The notes: a model not told the origin generated them from the letters alone. Shown: positions 6,893 to 16,210, counted from the stretch's first letter. The stretch: 64,000 bases of DNA from CAWDVB01 sp963824105 (GCA_963824105.1 CAWGNN010000010.1:310001-374000), one strand, 5' to 3'. Numbers and translations are program-made.

Positions 6893-8560
6893 GTGACTCC
6901 GGAGCAGCTCTCGTCGACCATCCACGCCGTCATCACCGATCTGGTGGCACGCGGAGACGTTGGTGCGTCCGTGCAGATCCCCGATCAGATCGTGGTCGAG
7001 CGGCCCAAGAACAGGGACCACGGCGACTACGCCACCAACATCGCGCTGCAGCTGGCCAAGCCGGCCGGCATTCCCCCGCGCCAGCTGGCCGAGCTGGTCG
7101 CCAGCGGGCTCAGGGGAGCTGATGGGGTAAGTGGAGTCGAGATCGCCGGCCCGGGCTTCCTCAACATCACCGTCGAGGCGGCTGCCCAGGGGCAGTTGGC
7201 GGCCGACGTGGTGGCAGCAGGAGCGACGTACGGGTCTTCGGATCTTCTTGCCGGTGAGCGGATCAACCTTGAGTTCGTCTCGGCGAATCCGACCGGTCCC
7301 ATCCACCTCGGCGGCACCCGATGGGCGGCGGTGGGAGACGCGTTAGGCCGGATCTTCAGCGTGTGCGGGGCCGAGGTCACGCGCGAGTACTACTTCAACG
7401 ACCACGGTGCTCAGATCGACAAGTTCGCCCGGTCCCTCCTGGCCAGCGCCAAGGGCCTGCCGGCTCCCGAAGACGGGTACGGCGGTCAGTACATCGTCGA
7501 CATCGCCGAGGCCGTGATGCAGAAAGACCCCGGCGTCCTCTCGCTGCCCGACGAACAGGCGCAGGAGCGGTTCCGGGCCCTCGGCGTGGAGATGATGTTC
7601 GCTGAGATCAAACAGACCCTCCACGACTTCGGGGTCGACTTCGACGTCTACTTCCACGAGAACCACCTCCATGAGTCGGGGGCGGTTCGCCATGCGGTGG
7701 AGCGCCTGACCGAGCTCGGCAACACCTATGAGCACGACGGCGCGCTCTGGCTGCGCAGCGAGCAGTTCGGTGACGACAAGGACCGGGTGATCATCAAGTC
7801 CGACGGCTCGGGTGCCTATCTGTCCGGGGATCTGGCGTACTACCTCGACAAGCGCGAGCGGGGCTTCGACCGGTGCCTGATCATGCTGGGCGCGGACCAC
7901 CACGGTTACGTCGGCCGGATGATGGCCATGTGCGCGGCCTTCGGGGACAAGCCCGGGGAGAACCTCGAGATCCTCATCGGCCAGATGGTCAATCTGCTCG
8001 CTCATGGTGAGCCGCTCCGGATGTCGAAGCGGGCGGGCACCGTCATCACCCTCGAAGACCTGGTCGGGGCCATCGGCAAGGACGCGGCCCGCTATGCGTT
8101 GGCGCGCTACACGACTGACAGCACTATCGATATCGACCTGGAGCTGTGGGCGAAGCAGTCCAGCGACAACCCCGTCTTCTACGTCCAGTACGCCCACGCC
8201 CGGCTGGCGTCGATCTTGCGCAACGCCGCCGACCTCGGGATCGCCCCGGCAACCCCGGACGACTTCGACCCCGGGTTGCTCGACCACGAGAAGGAGGGGG
8301 ACCTGCTGCGTGCGCTGGCGGAGTTCCCGCGTGTCGTCGCGTCTGCTGCCCAGCTCCGGGAGCCGCACCGGGTGGCGCGCTATCTGGAGGAGACCGCGGC
8401 GGCTTTCCACAAGTTCTACGACTCGTGTCGGGTGCTGCCCCAGGGCGACGAGGAGCCAAGCGACCTGCACCGGGCGCGACTGCTGCTCGTCGACGCAACC
8501 CGCATCGTGATCGCCAACGGGCTGCGTCTGCTGGGCGTCGGCGCTCCGGAGCGGATGTGA
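6893..8560 (+). CDS. argS: Arginyl-tRNA synthetase
   Basis: 555 residues, class I aminoacyl-tRNA synthetase charging tRNA-Arg in the cytoplasm. The N-terminal Arg-tRNA synthetase domain (about 1-100) is followed by the catalytic Rossmann fold. Its HIGH-type motif is HLGG at 138-141 (ANPTGPIHLGG), and its KMSKS-type motif is MSKRAGT. The C-terminal anticodon-binding domain includes NPVFYVQYAHARLASI. The start is set by the leaderless -10 box; readings extending further upstream cross the tRNA and repeats and are rejected. lysA begins after a single base, so the two are coupled, the same order as in mycobacteria. Confidence 0.97.
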   Translation: MTPEQLSSTIHAVITDLVARGDVGASVQIPDQIVVERPKNRDHGDYATNIALQLAKPAGIPPRQLAELVASGLRGADGVSGVEIAGPGFLNITVEAAAQGQLAADVVAAGATYGSSDLLAGERINLEFVSANPTGPIHLGGTRWAAVGDALGRIFSVCGAEVTREYYFNDHGAQIDKFARSLLASAKGLPAPEDGYGGQYIVDIAEAVMQKDPGVLSLPDEQAQERFRALGVEMMFAEIKQTLHDFGVDFDVYFHENHLHESGAVRHAVERLTELGNTYEHDGALWLRSEQFGDDKDRVIIKSDGSGAYLSGDLAYYLDKRERGFDRCLIMLGADHHGYVGRMMAMCAAFGDKPGENLEILIGQMVNLLAHGEPLRMSKRAGTVITLEDLVGAIGKDAARYALARYTTDSTIDIDLELWAKQSSDNPVFYVQYAHARLASILRNAADLGIAPATPDDFDPGLLDHEKEGDLLRALAEFPRVVASAAQLREPHRVARYLEETAAAFHKFYDSCRVLPQGDEEPSDLHRARLLLVDATRIVIANGLRLLGVGAPERM

Positions 8561-8561
8561 C

Positions 8562-9962
8562 ATGAGGGCGCACGAGGCCGGGGCGCTGCACGCCGACATC
8601 AACACTCGTGGGCCCGCCTGGCTGCCCGCGCCCGAGGACGTCAACGCGATCGACCCAGCGTTGTGGCCGTCCTCGGCGATCAGGAACGCCGCCGGCGCGC
8701 TGGTCGTCGGGGGGGTTGACCTCCGCGATCTGGTCAAGCAGCACGGCTCGCCTGCGTACGTCTTCGACGAGGACGACTTCCGCGCCCGGGCGCGAGCCTT
8801 CCGTGACGCCTTCGGCGAGTTCGACGTCTACTACGCCGGCAAGGCGTTCCTCTCCACCGAGGTCGCCCGTTGGGTCGCCGAGGAAGGGCTCAGCATCGAC
8901 GTTGCTTCCGCCGGTGAGCTCACGGTGGCGCAGCGAGCCGGCTTCCCCATGGCCCGGGTCGGCTACCACGGCAACAACAAGTCCTTCGCCGAGCTGATGA
9001 AGGCCGTCGATCTGGATGTCGGCCGGATCATCGTCGATTCCTTCGTCGAGATCGAGCGACTGGCGGAGGTGGCCCGGGAGACCGGCAGCGTGGCGCGGGT
9101 CATGGTGCGGGTCACGGTCGGGGTCGAGGCCCACACCCACGAGTACATCGCCACCGCTCACGAGGATCAGAAGTTCGGCTTCTCGCTCGCCTCCGGGGAC
9201 GCCCTGGAGGCGGTGCGACGCATCAAGTCAACCCCGTTCCTCGAGCTCACCGGGCTTCACAGCCACATCGGGTCGCAAATCTTCGACACGAGTGGCTTCG
9301 AGGTCGCGGCCCGCCGAGTGCTCGCGCTGCATGCCCAGGTGGCGGAGGAGCTCGGCGTCGTGATGCGCGACCTCGATCTGGGCGGGGGCTTCGGCATCGC
9401 CTACACCAGCCAGGACGACCCGTCCTCGCCGGCCGAGCTGGCCGCGGGTCTTCGCCAGATCATCGATCACGAGTGCAGCGCCCTGGGGATCGAGGTCCCT
9501 CGTCTCTCCATCGAGCCCGGCCGAGCGATCGTCGGACCCGCGATGTGCACCGTCTACGAGGTTGGCACGGTCAAGCCAGTCGATCTGGACGCGGGCGTGA
9601 TCCGCACCTACGTCTCGGTCGACGGAGGGATGAGCGACAACATCCGTGCCGCCCTCTACGACGCCGACTACTCCGCGACCCTGGCGTCTCGCCGGTCCGG
9701 GGCCACACCGGTGCTGGCCCGGATCGTGGGCAAGCACTGCGAGGCCGGAGACATCGTGGTCAAGGACGAGTTCCTCCCGGGCGACGTCCAACCCGGCGAT
9801 CTGGTGGCGGTCCCGGCGACCGGTGCGTACTGCCGGTCGATGGCAAGCAACTACAACCACGTCCCGCGGCCGCCCGTTATCGCGGTCAAGGACGGCCAGG
9901 CGAGGGTGCTGATCCGACGCGAGACCTTCGACGACCTGCTGGCCACGGACACGGGGGCCTAG
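8562..9962 (+). CDS. lysA: Diaminopimelate decarboxylase
   Basis: 466 residues, a PLP-dependent fold-III (alanine-racemase type) decarboxylase that converts meso-diaminopimelate to L-lysine. The PLP lysine is K94 in YYAGKAF. HSHIGSQ, DLGGGFGIAY and the catalytic-Cys motif GKHCEAGD are all present, followed by GAYCRSMASNYNHVPRP, which contributes to the second active site of the dimer. The ATG comes one base after the argS stop. Length and motifs are typical for actinobacteria. It opens an aspartate-family block with hom, thrC and thrB. Confidence 0.97.
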   Translation: MRAHEAGALHADINTRGPAWLPAPEDVNAIDPALWPSSAIRNAAGALVVGGVDLRDLVKQHGSPAYVFDEDDFRARARAFRDAFGEFDVYYAGKAFLSTEVARWVAEEGLSIDVASAGELTVAQRAGFPMARVGYHGNNKSFAELMKAVDLDVGRIIVDSFVEIERLAEVARETGSVARVMVRVTVGVEAHTHEYIATAHEDQKFGFSLASGDALEAVRRIKSTPFLELTGLHSHIGSQIFDTSGFEVAARRVLALHAQVAEELGVVMRDLDLGGGFGIAYTSQDDPSSPAELAAGLRQIIDHECSALGIEVPRLSIEPGRAIVGPAMCTVYEVGTVKPVDLDAGVIRTYVSVDGGMSDNIRAALYDADYSATLASRRSGATPVLARIVGKHCEAGDIVVKDEFLPGDVQPGDLVAVPATGAYCRSMASNYNHVPRPPVIAVKDGQARVLIRRETFDDLLATDTGA

Positions 9963-10123
9963 CGGTCGATCCGGCCCTTCGGTCCGAGTCGGCGCCGGTC
10001 GGGCCCGGGCGACCCGCCGCGCCGATCAGTGGGACCGTCCGGGACGCGGCGGCCGATGGGTCAGAATGGTTGGCGGACAAGGACTGGGTGAAGGCAACGG
10101 GCGAAGGGAACGGTGGAACGGCG

Positions 10124-11422
10124 GTGAATCGGCCCCTCAAGGTGGCTCTGCTCGGCTGCGGGTCGGTGGGCAGCCAGGTGGTGCACCTGCTCCGGGAGCA
10201 GGCAGACGACCTGGCCGCGCGGGTCGGCGCGCCGCTCGAGCTTGTGGGCATCGCCGTGCGCCGCCCCGAGCTGCAGCGCGACACCGACGTTCCCGCCCAC
10301 CTGCTCACCACGGATGCCGAGGCACTGGTCCGGTCCGGAGTGGACGTGGTCATTGAGGTCATCGGCGGGATCGAGCCGGCTCGCTCACTGATCCTCGCTG
10401 CTCTCGAAGAGGGCGCATCCGTCGTCACCGCCAACAAGGCACTGCTCGCCGAGGACGGAGCCACACTCTTCGCCGCGGCGGAGAAGGCCGGCCGCGACCT
10501 CTATTTCGAGGCCTCGGTCGCCGGAGCGATCCCGATCATCCGGCCGCTGCGGGAGTCCCTGGCTGGGGACCGGGTTCGTCGCGTGCTCGGCATCGTCAAC
10601 GGCACCACCAACTACATCCTCGACAAGATGGACACGACGGGCTCGGGTTTCACGGAGGCACTCGACGAGGCGCAGGCCCTGGGGTACGCCGAAGCGGACC
10701 CCACCGCCGACATCGAGGGGTTCGACGCCGCAGCCAAGGCCGCCATCCTGGCGAGTCTCGCTTTCCACACCCGGGTCACCGCGGCGGACGTCCACCGCGA
10801 GGGGATCACCGACGTATCGGCCGCCGACGTGTCGGCGGCCCGCGAGATGGGCAAGGTCGTCAAGCTGCTCGCCATCTGCGAGCTGGTCGACACTCCCGAC
10901 GGCCCTGCCGTGTCGGCGCGGGTCCACCCGGCGATGATCCCGAGGAGCCACCCGCTGGCCAGTGTGCGCGAGGCATTCAACGCCGTCTTCGTCGAGAGCG
11001 AGGCGGCCGGACAGCTCATGTTCTACGGTCGCGGCGCCGGAGGCTCACCGACCGCCAGCGCCGTCCTCGGAGACCTGGTGAGTGCCGCGCGCAACCGGCA
11101 GGCCGGCGTCAGGGGCGTGGGCGAGTCCGCCTACGCCCAGTACGAGGTGCTGCCGATGGGCCAGACCTTCACTCGCTACCACGTGTCGATCGACGTCGAC
11201 GACCGCGCTGGAGTGCTCGCCGCCGTCGCAGCGGAGTTCGCCAAGCACGATGTGTCGATCCAGACGGTGCACCAGCAGGGGCGCGGCGACGACGCCAAGC
11301 TGGTGGTTGTCTCCCACCGGGCTCTGGACTCCGACCTCGCGACCACGGTCGAGGCTCTCGGCTCGATGCCCGAGGTCCGCGAGGTCTCTTCGGTGATGCG
11401 CGTCGAAGGGGAGGCCGAATGA
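10124..11422 (+). CDS. hom: Homoserine dehydrogenase with C-terminal ACT domain
   Basis: 432 residues. It reduces aspartate semialdehyde to homoserine, the branch point to threonine and methionine. The N-terminal NAD(P) motif is VALLGCGSVGSQV. The dimerisation/catalytic domain includes VTANKALLA, GIVNGTTNYILDKM and LGYAEADPTADIEGFDAAAK. The C-terminal ACT domain (YHVSIDVDDRAGVLAAVAAE) is the expected site of threonine feedback. The chosen start is a GTG just before the Rossmann strand; another in-frame GTG lies 12 codons upstream. The 161-bp gap from lysA has no clear attenuator. The stop overlaps thrC. Confidence 0.96.
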   Translation: MNRPLKVALLGCGSVGSQVVHLLREQADDLAARVGAPLELVGIAVRRPELQRDTDVPAHLLTTDAEALVRSGVDVVIEVIGGIEPARSLILAALEEGASVVTANKALLAEDGATLFAAAEKAGRDLYFEASVAGAIPIIRPLRESLAGDRVRRVLGIVNGTTNYILDKMDTTGSGFTEALDEAQALGYAEADPTADIEGFDAAAKAAILASLAFHTRVTAADVHREGITDVSAADVSAAREMGKVVKLLAICELVDTPDGPAVSARVHPAMIPRSHPLASVREAFNAVFVESEAAGQLMFYGRGAGGSPTASAVLGDLVSAARNRQAGVRGVGESAYAQYEVLPMGQTFTRYHVSIDVDDRAGVLAAVAAEFAKHDVSIQTVHQQGRGDDAKLVVVSHRALDSDLATTVEALGSMPEVREVSSVMRVEGEAE

Positions 11423-12504
11423 CCATGACCGGTATTGGCGCCCGCCACCAGTGGCACGGGGTGATCGAGGAGTACCGCGACTGGCTGGACCTCCCCGAGG
11501 GCACCCCGACCTACACCCTGCGCGAGGGCGGGACCCCGCTCGTGGAAAGCCGGTGGTTGTCGGAGCTGTCCGGCGCGACTGTGTGGCTGAAAGTCGAGGG
11601 GGATAACCCCACCGGGTCCTTCAAGGACCGGGGGATGACGGTGGCCCTCTCCGTCGCCGTGGGCGAGGGGGCCGAGGCGGTGGTGTGCGCGTCGACCGGC
11701 AACACCAGCGCATCGATGGCCGCCTATGCCGCCAAAGCGCGGGTCAAGCCGCTCGTGCTGGTCCCGCAGGGCAAGATCGCGTCGGGCAAGCTTGCCCAGG
11801 CGATCATCCACGGGGCACACATCATCATGGTGCGCGGCAACTTCGACGACTGTCTGCGGATCTCCCGCGAACTCGCCGACACCTACCCGATCGCGCTGGT
11901 GAACTCGGTCAACCCCTACCGTCTCGAGGGTCAGAAGACCGCGTCGTTCGAGATCGTCGACTTTCTGGGCGACGCCCCCGACGTGCATATCCTCCCGGTC
12001 GGGAACGCCGGCAACATCTCGGCGTACTGGAAGGGGTACACCGAGTACGCCACCGCCGGCCGCGCCACCCGACGGCCACAGATGCTGGGCTGGCAGGCGG
12101 CCGGGGCCTCGCCCCTGGTCCGCGGTGAGCCGGTGCCCGACCCCGAGACGGTCGCCTCGGCGATCCGGATCGGCAACCCCGCCTCCTGGCACTTGGCGGT
12201 CGCGGCGGCGGAGGAGTCCGGGGGACGGTTCCGTGCCGTCACCGACGACGAGATTCTCAGCGCACAGCGGTCCTTGGCAGCCAACGATGGAGTCTTCGTC
12301 GAGCCTGCATCGGCGACCGGCGTCGCGGGGCTCCTGCAGGACCTCGCCAACGGTGAGACCTTTGCCGGCAAGCAGATGGTCATCACCGTGACCGGACACG
12401 GGCTGAAAGACATCGACACCGCGCTGTCGACCTTCAGCAACATCGTCCACACCGTGGTGGACGCCGACGTCGAGGCCGCCGCCCAGGCCGCAGGGTTCCG
12501 CTGA
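11419..12504 (+). CDS. thrC: Threonine synthase
   Basis: 361 residues, a fold-II PLP enzyme converting O-phosphohomoserine to L-threonine. The PLP lysine is K69 in NPTGSFKDRGMT. The phosphate-binding loop is in GNAGNISAYWKGY. The short length is that of the actinobacterial/plant-like compact class without the long N-terminal extension. The ATG overlaps the hom stop (ATGA), so the two are translationally coupled; thrB follows after 7 nt. ASTGNTSASMAAYAAKA is the typical substrate-binding segment. Confidence 0.96.
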   Translation: MTMTGIGARHQWHGVIEEYRDWLDLPEGTPTYTLREGGTPLVESRWLSELSGATVWLKVEGDNPTGSFKDRGMTVALSVAVGEGAEAVVCASTGNTSASMAAYAAKARVKPLVLVPQGKIASGKLAQAIIHGAHIIMVRGNFDDCLRISRELADTYPIALVNSVNPYRLEGQKTASFEIVDFLGDAPDVHILPVGNAGNISAYWKGYTEYATAGRATRRPQMLGWQAAGASPLVRGEPVPDPETVASAIRIGNPASWHLAVAAAEESGGRFRAVTDDEILSAQRSLAANDGVFVEPASATGVAGLLQDLANGETFAGKQMVITVTGHGLKDIDTALSTFSNIVHTVVDADVEAAAQAAGFR

Positions 12505-12511
12505 GCCGGAG

Positions 12512-13420
12512 ATGGCAGCCAGCGATCTCGTGGGTCACCGGGCACAGGTCAGTGTTCCGGCCACCAGTGCGAACCTCGGACCAGGCTATGACTCCCTGGG
12601 GCTGGCGCTGGACCTGCGTGATGTCGTGACCGCAGAGATCGTCGCGGGTGCCCTCGAGATCAGTGTCGTGGGGGAGGGGGAGACCACCGTGGACCGCGGC
12701 GCGGACCACCTGGTCTATCGGTCACTCGCGCGCGGGTTCGAGGCGGTCGGACTGGATGCTCCAGCGGTACGCCTGGAGTGCCGCAACGCGATCCCGCACG
12801 GTCGGGGTCTGGGATCGTCCTCGGCTGCGATCGTCGCCGGGCTCGGACTGGCGCGGGCTCTCGTCCCGGACGGCGAGCGTCGGCTCGACGAGGACGCGCT
12901 GTTCCGGCTGGCGGCCGAGATCGAGCAGCATCCGGACAACGTCGCTCCGGCGGCGTACGGCGGCTTCACCATCGCCTACCAGGAGGGCGGAGCCTTTCAC
13001 GCCGCCCGAGTCCCCGTCTCGGAGCGCATCGCAGCGGTCGCCTGCATCCCGGAGACGGCGCTTGAGACCAAGGTGGCCCGCGGGCTGATTCCCGAGGTGG
13101 TGCCGCACGCCGAGGCTGCCGCCGATGCGGGTCGCGCGGCGCTCCTCGTCGCGGCCCTCTGTGGGCGCGTCGACCTGCTCTTCGACGCAACCCGCGACTG
13201 GCTGCACCAGAGCTACCGGGAGCCGGCCATGCCCGGCACCATCGCCTTGGTCGCCGCCTTGCGGGAGCAGGGGCTGGCAGCGGTCGTCTCGGGCGCCGGG
13301 CCGACCGTCCTCGTCCTGGGCGAGGCGGGCAGCCTTCCCGACGCGAGTGCCCTCGCCCCGGCGGGGTGGCGGGGGCTGGCACTCGGCGTCTCCTCCGCTG
13401 GGTTGCGCCGGGAGATGTGA
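12512..13420 (+). CDS. thrB: Homoserine kinase
   Basis: 302 residues, GHMP-superfamily kinase making O-phosphohomoserine for ThrC. The N-terminal substrate motif is VPATSANLGPGYDSLGLAL. The ATP loop is IPHGRGLGSSSAAIVAGL. The C-terminal GHMP motif 3 is VVSGAGPTVLVLG. It is the last gene of the hom-thrC-thrB run and is followed by a separately promoted rho. All hallmark motifs are intact, and length is as usual for the family. Confidence 0.95.
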   Translation: MAASDLVGHRAQVSVPATSANLGPGYDSLGLALDLRDVVTAEIVAGALEISVVGEGETTVDRGADHLVYRSLARGFEAVGLDAPAVRLECRNAIPHGRGLGSSSAAIVAGLGLARALVPDGERRLDEDALFRLAAEIEQHPDNVAPAAYGGFTIAYQEGGAFHAARVPVSERIAAVACIPETALETKVARGLIPEVVPHAEAAADAGRAALLVAALCGRVDLLFDATRDWLHQSYREPAMPGTIALVAALREQGLAAVVSGAGPTVLVLGEAGSLPDASALAPAGWRGLALGVSSAGLRREM

Positions 13421-13488
13421 GGCGAGAGGCGATGCCGGACCGGTCCGACACAAACGGTGAGATGCGCAGCCAGGGAGGACCGAAGTGC

Positions 13489-13672
13489 TACGCTGGTTGC
13501 GCGCCCCTGAGCGGGATGGACCGTGACCGGACCACCAGTTAGCCGCTTCACTCGCCTTGACCCGGCGCCTCACATTCGCTCCTCCGTCGAGTATCCGCAT
13601 TGCGGGGAGACATGGAGCGAGTATCACCCGTTCAAGCCCCCGCCTCGGTGGGCATGACGTAGAAGGACTCAC
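13489..13672 (+). promoter_or_regulatory. rho promoter and long 5' leader
   Basis: TACGCT at 13489-13494 fits a -10 box and would leave a leader of about 170 nt before the rho GTG. The leader contains a possible 8-codon reading frame (ATG at 13516, encoding MDRDRTTS, stop at 13540) and a small hairpin CCGC-ATT-GCGG enclosed by CGCTCC...GGAGCG arms. Long regulated leaders are common for rho, which usually controls its own expression. Function here is inferred. Confidence 0.4.
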
Positions 13673-15322
13673 GTGACCGAGACCGTCGAATCCACCCCTG
13701 CCCAGGCGACGAGCTCCGCCAAGGGGGGACTCAGCAGCAGGCTGCTCCCCGAGCTCAAGCAGATCGCCGGTGGCCTCGGCATCAAGGGTGCTGGCACCAT
13801 GAAGAAGGCCCAGTTGGTAGAGGCCATTCGTGCTGCCCAGTCCGGGGACCAGAGCAAGGAGCGCCCCGCGACGTCGGGGGGCGAGCAGGCCGAGAAGTCC
13901 GGGCGACCCAAGAAGTCTGACGAGTCCCGCCAGCAGAGCGACCAGGGACGTAAGCACTCCAGCGAACAGAGCGAGCCGCGCGTGGAGAACGAGCAAGGCA
14001 GCCAGCAGGGCAACCAGCAGGGTAATCAGCAGGGCAACCAGCGTCACGAGGGCAGCGACGGCAGCCGATCTCGCAACCGTCGTCGCCGTGGGCGCGACCG
14101 TGACCGCAGCAGCGGCGGCGGCAGCAGCAACAACCGCCGTCGTGAGCCGATGGATGTGGAGCCGCAGATCACCGAGGACGATGTCCTCGTGCCCGTCGCC
14201 GGCATCCTCGACATCCTCGACAACTACGCGTTCGTCCGGACCAGCGGCTACCTCCCCGGCCCGAACGACGTCTACGTCTCCCTCTCCATGGTCCGAAAGC
14301 ACGGGCTTCGCAAGGGCGACGCCGTCACCGGCACCGTCAAGCAGTTCCGCGAGGGCGAGCAGCGCCGGGAGAAGTTCAACCCGCTGGTCCGTCTCGACTC
14401 GATCAATGGCGGCAGCGTCGAGACCGCCAAGGAGCGGGTCGACTTCAACAAGCTGACCCCGCTCTACGCCTCCGAGCGGCTCCGTCTGGAGACCGATGCG
14501 ACCAACATGATCGGGCGAGTCATCGACATCGCTGCCCCGATCGGTAAGGGCCAGCGCGGCTTGATCGTCTCGCCGCCGAAGGCCGGCAAGACCATGGTGA
14601 TGCAGTCCATCGCGAACTCGATCACGACCAACAACCCCGAGTGTCACCTGATGATCGTCCTGGTCGACGAGCGCCCGGAGGAGGTCACCGACTTCCAGCG
14701 CACCGTCAAGGGCGAGGTCATCGCCTCGACGTTCGACCGCCCGGCCACCGACCACACGATGGTCGCCGAACTCGCCATCGAGCGGGCCAAGCGGCTGGTC
14801 GAGCTCGGTCACGATGTCGTGGTGCTGCTCGACGGCATCACCCGTCTCGGCCGCGCCTACAACCTCGCGGCACCGGCGTCCGGCCGGATCCTGTCCGGTG
14901 GCGTGGACTCGTCGGCGCTCTACCCGCCGAAGAAGTTCTTCGGAGCGGCACGCAACATCGAGGACGGTGGATCGTTGACTATCCTGGCGACGGCGCTGGT
15001 CGAGACCGGCTCGAAGATGGACGAGGTCATCTTCGAGGAGTTCAAGGGCACCGGAAACATGGAGCTGAGGCTGCGTCGCGATTTCGCCGACAAGCGGCTT
15101 TTCCCGGCCATCGACGCGATCCAGTCCGGCACCCGTCGCGAGGAGCTCTTGATGAGCCGCGAGGAGCTCGCGATCGTCTGGAAGCTGCGTCGCGTGCTGT
15201 CCGGCCTGGACGGTCAGCAGGCGCTCGAGCTCCTGCTGGAGCGTTTGAAGAAGACGGCCAGCAATGTCGAGTTCTTGATGCAGGTGCAGAAGACGACTCC
15301 GGGCTCCAACGGCGACGACTGA
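13673..15322 (+). CDS. rho: Transcription termination factor Rho
   Basis: 549 residues, a hexameric RNA-dependent ATPase that ends transcription. The N-terminal helical domain (about 15-55, LPELKQIAGGLGIKGAGTMK) is followed by a low-complexity insertion at roughly 60-160. That insertion is rich in Gln, Asn, Ser and Arg (QQGNQQGNQQGNQ, then SRNRRRRGRDRDRSSGGGSS). The OB-fold RNA site comes next (GILDILDNYAFVRTSGYLPG), then the ATPase with Walker A PPKAGKT near 301-307 and LIVLVDERPEEV. Actinobacterial Rho proteins typically carry such an insertion; its repeat content here is notable. The start is a GTG. Confidence 0.97.
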   Translation: MTETVESTPAQATSSAKGGLSSRLLPELKQIAGGLGIKGAGTMKKAQLVEAIRAAQSGDQSKERPATSGGEQAEKSGRPKKSDESRQQSDQGRKHSSEQSEPRVENEQGSQQGNQQGNQQGNQRHEGSDGSRSRNRRRRGRDRDRSSGGGSSNNRRREPMDVEPQITEDDVLVPVAGILDILDNYAFVRTSGYLPGPNDVYVSLSMVRKHGLRKGDAVTGTVKQFREGEQRREKFNPLVRLDSINGGSVETAKERVDFNKLTPLYASERLRLETDATNMIGRVIDIAAPIGKGQRGLIVSPPKAGKTMVMQSIANSITTNNPECHLMIVLVDERPEEVTDFQRTVKGEVIASTFDRPATDHTMVAELAIERAKRLVELGHDVVVLLDGITRLGRAYNLAAPASGRILSGGVDSSALYPPKKFFGAARNIEDGGSLTILATALVETGSKMDEVIFEEFKGTGNMELRLRRDFADKRLFPAIDAIQSGTRREELLMSREELAIVWKLRRVLSGLDGQQALELLLERLKKTASNVEFLMQVQKTTPGSNGDD

Positions 15323-15409
15323 CCGCGGGCGGCCCTGGTCCGCTATCGCCCTTTCTCGAACGCGGTGTGAGGTTCGGCCTACTCTCGCCTAATTCGGGAC
15401 ATAGGCCGC

Positions 15410-15415
15410 TAACCT
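15410..15415 (+). promoter_or_regulatory. -10 box (TAACCT) of the receiver-domain gene
   Basis: TAACCT lies 6 nt upstream of the ATG, consistent with a leaderless transcript independent of rho. Confidence 0.55.
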
Positions 15416-15421
15416 GAACGC

Positions 15422-15787
15422 ATGGCACGGATCCTCATCGCCGAAGATGACGGTGACATTCGTGATCTGGTGACGTACAAGCTGAAGGCCGAGGGACACC
15501 AGATAACGGCGACTCGCGATGGCACCGAGGCGTGGGAGACCTGCCAGTCGTCCCCGCCCGAGCTAGCCGTCCTGGACGTGATGATGCCCGGCATGACCGG
15601 GTTCGAGGTCTGTGGGCTCATCAAGGAGCATCCTGACCTCGGCTCCGTTCGGGTGGTGCTCCTGACCGCACGGTCGCAGGCGGATGACATCGAGCGGGGC
15701 TACGCGGCCGGAGCCGACGACTACATCCTCAAGCCGTTCAGCATGTCGGACCTGGCCACCCGGGTTGCCGCCGTGCTCGAGCGCTAG
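15422..15787 (+). CDS. Stand-alone response-regulator receiver protein
   Basis: 121 residues forming a single CheY-like receiver domain without an output domain. Acidic pocket residues are E8, D9 and D10, the phosphoacceptor is D52 (LAVLDVMMPGMTG), the switch threonine is T82 (VVLLTARS) and the conserved lysine is K104 (DDYILKPF). Such proteins signal through protein contacts or phosphorelay. No histidine kinase lies nearby, so the partner is unknown. It is probably transcribed alone from a leaderless promoter, between rho and rpmE where M. tuberculosis has no such gene. Confidence 0.9.
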   Translation: MARILIAEDDGDIRDLVTYKLKAEGHQITATRDGTEAWETCQSSPPELAVLDVMMPGMTGFEVCGLIKEHPDLGSVRVVLLTARSQADDIERGYAAGADDYILKPFSMSDLATRVAAVLER

Positions 15788-15934
15788 TCACGGGCGGCGC
15801 TGGTCACCGGCGAGGAATGCCGGCGGTCGCCGAGTTGTTGGGTCAGGGCAAGGTTTGGCAGACTGTCTCCTTGGCTCCGGTTCACGTCGATGCGACCGCG
15901 CTCGGCGACCCGGCGGCCGGCCCGAGAGGAAACC

Positions 15935-16168
15935 ATGAAGAAGGACATCCATCCCGAGTACGTCGTGACGCAGGTGACCTGCACCTGCGGGAACACCTTC
16001 ACGACGCGCAGCACCGCGACCAGCGGCGTGCTCCATGCCGACGTGTGCTCGCAGTGCCACCCGTTCTACACCGGCAAGCAGAAGATCCTCGACACCGGCG
16101 GCCGCGTCGCCCGCTTCGAGGCCCGATACGCGAAGGCTGACAAGACAGCCAAGTCAGGCAAGCGGTAG
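15935..16168 (+). CDS. rpmE: 50S ribosomal protein L31 (zinc-binding C+ type)
   Basis: 77 residues beginning MKKDIHPEYVVTQVTCTCGN. Four cysteines (C16, C18, C38, C41 in CTC and CSQC) make it the zinc-binding paralogue rather than the Zur-regulated C- form. A strong purine-rich site (GAGAGGAAACC) precedes the ATG, which decides this start over an upstream in-frame codon. A 14-bp hairpin follows the stop, so the gene is probably monocistronic. It sits between rho and prfA, as in other actinobacteria. Confidence 0.97.
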   Translation: MKKDIHPEYVVTQVTCTCGNTFTTRSTATSGVLHADVCSQCHPFYTGKQKILDTGGRVARFEARYAKADKTAKSGKR

Positions 16169-16176
16169 TTGTAGCC

Positions 16177-16210
16177 GAGCGCCGGTTCCGCAGTTCGCGG
16201 ACCGGCGCTC
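16177..16210 (+). terminator. Hairpin terminator after rpmE
   Basis: Inverted repeat GAGCGCCGGT-T-CCGC / GCGG-ACCGGCGCTC, 14 pairs with a one-base bulge and a 5-nt loop. No long T-tract follows, as is usual in high-GC actinobacteria. Confidence 0.65.

Noticed and set aside
9963..10123. Threonine attenuator between lysA and hom
   Set aside because: No leader peptide rich in Thr/Ile codons and no clear terminator/antiterminator pair; only generic GC-rich repeats.
12722..14812. Very long minus-strand open frame opposite thrB and rho
   Set aside because: It is a by-product of strong third-position GC bias; composition is low-complexity and it lies antisense to two certain genes.
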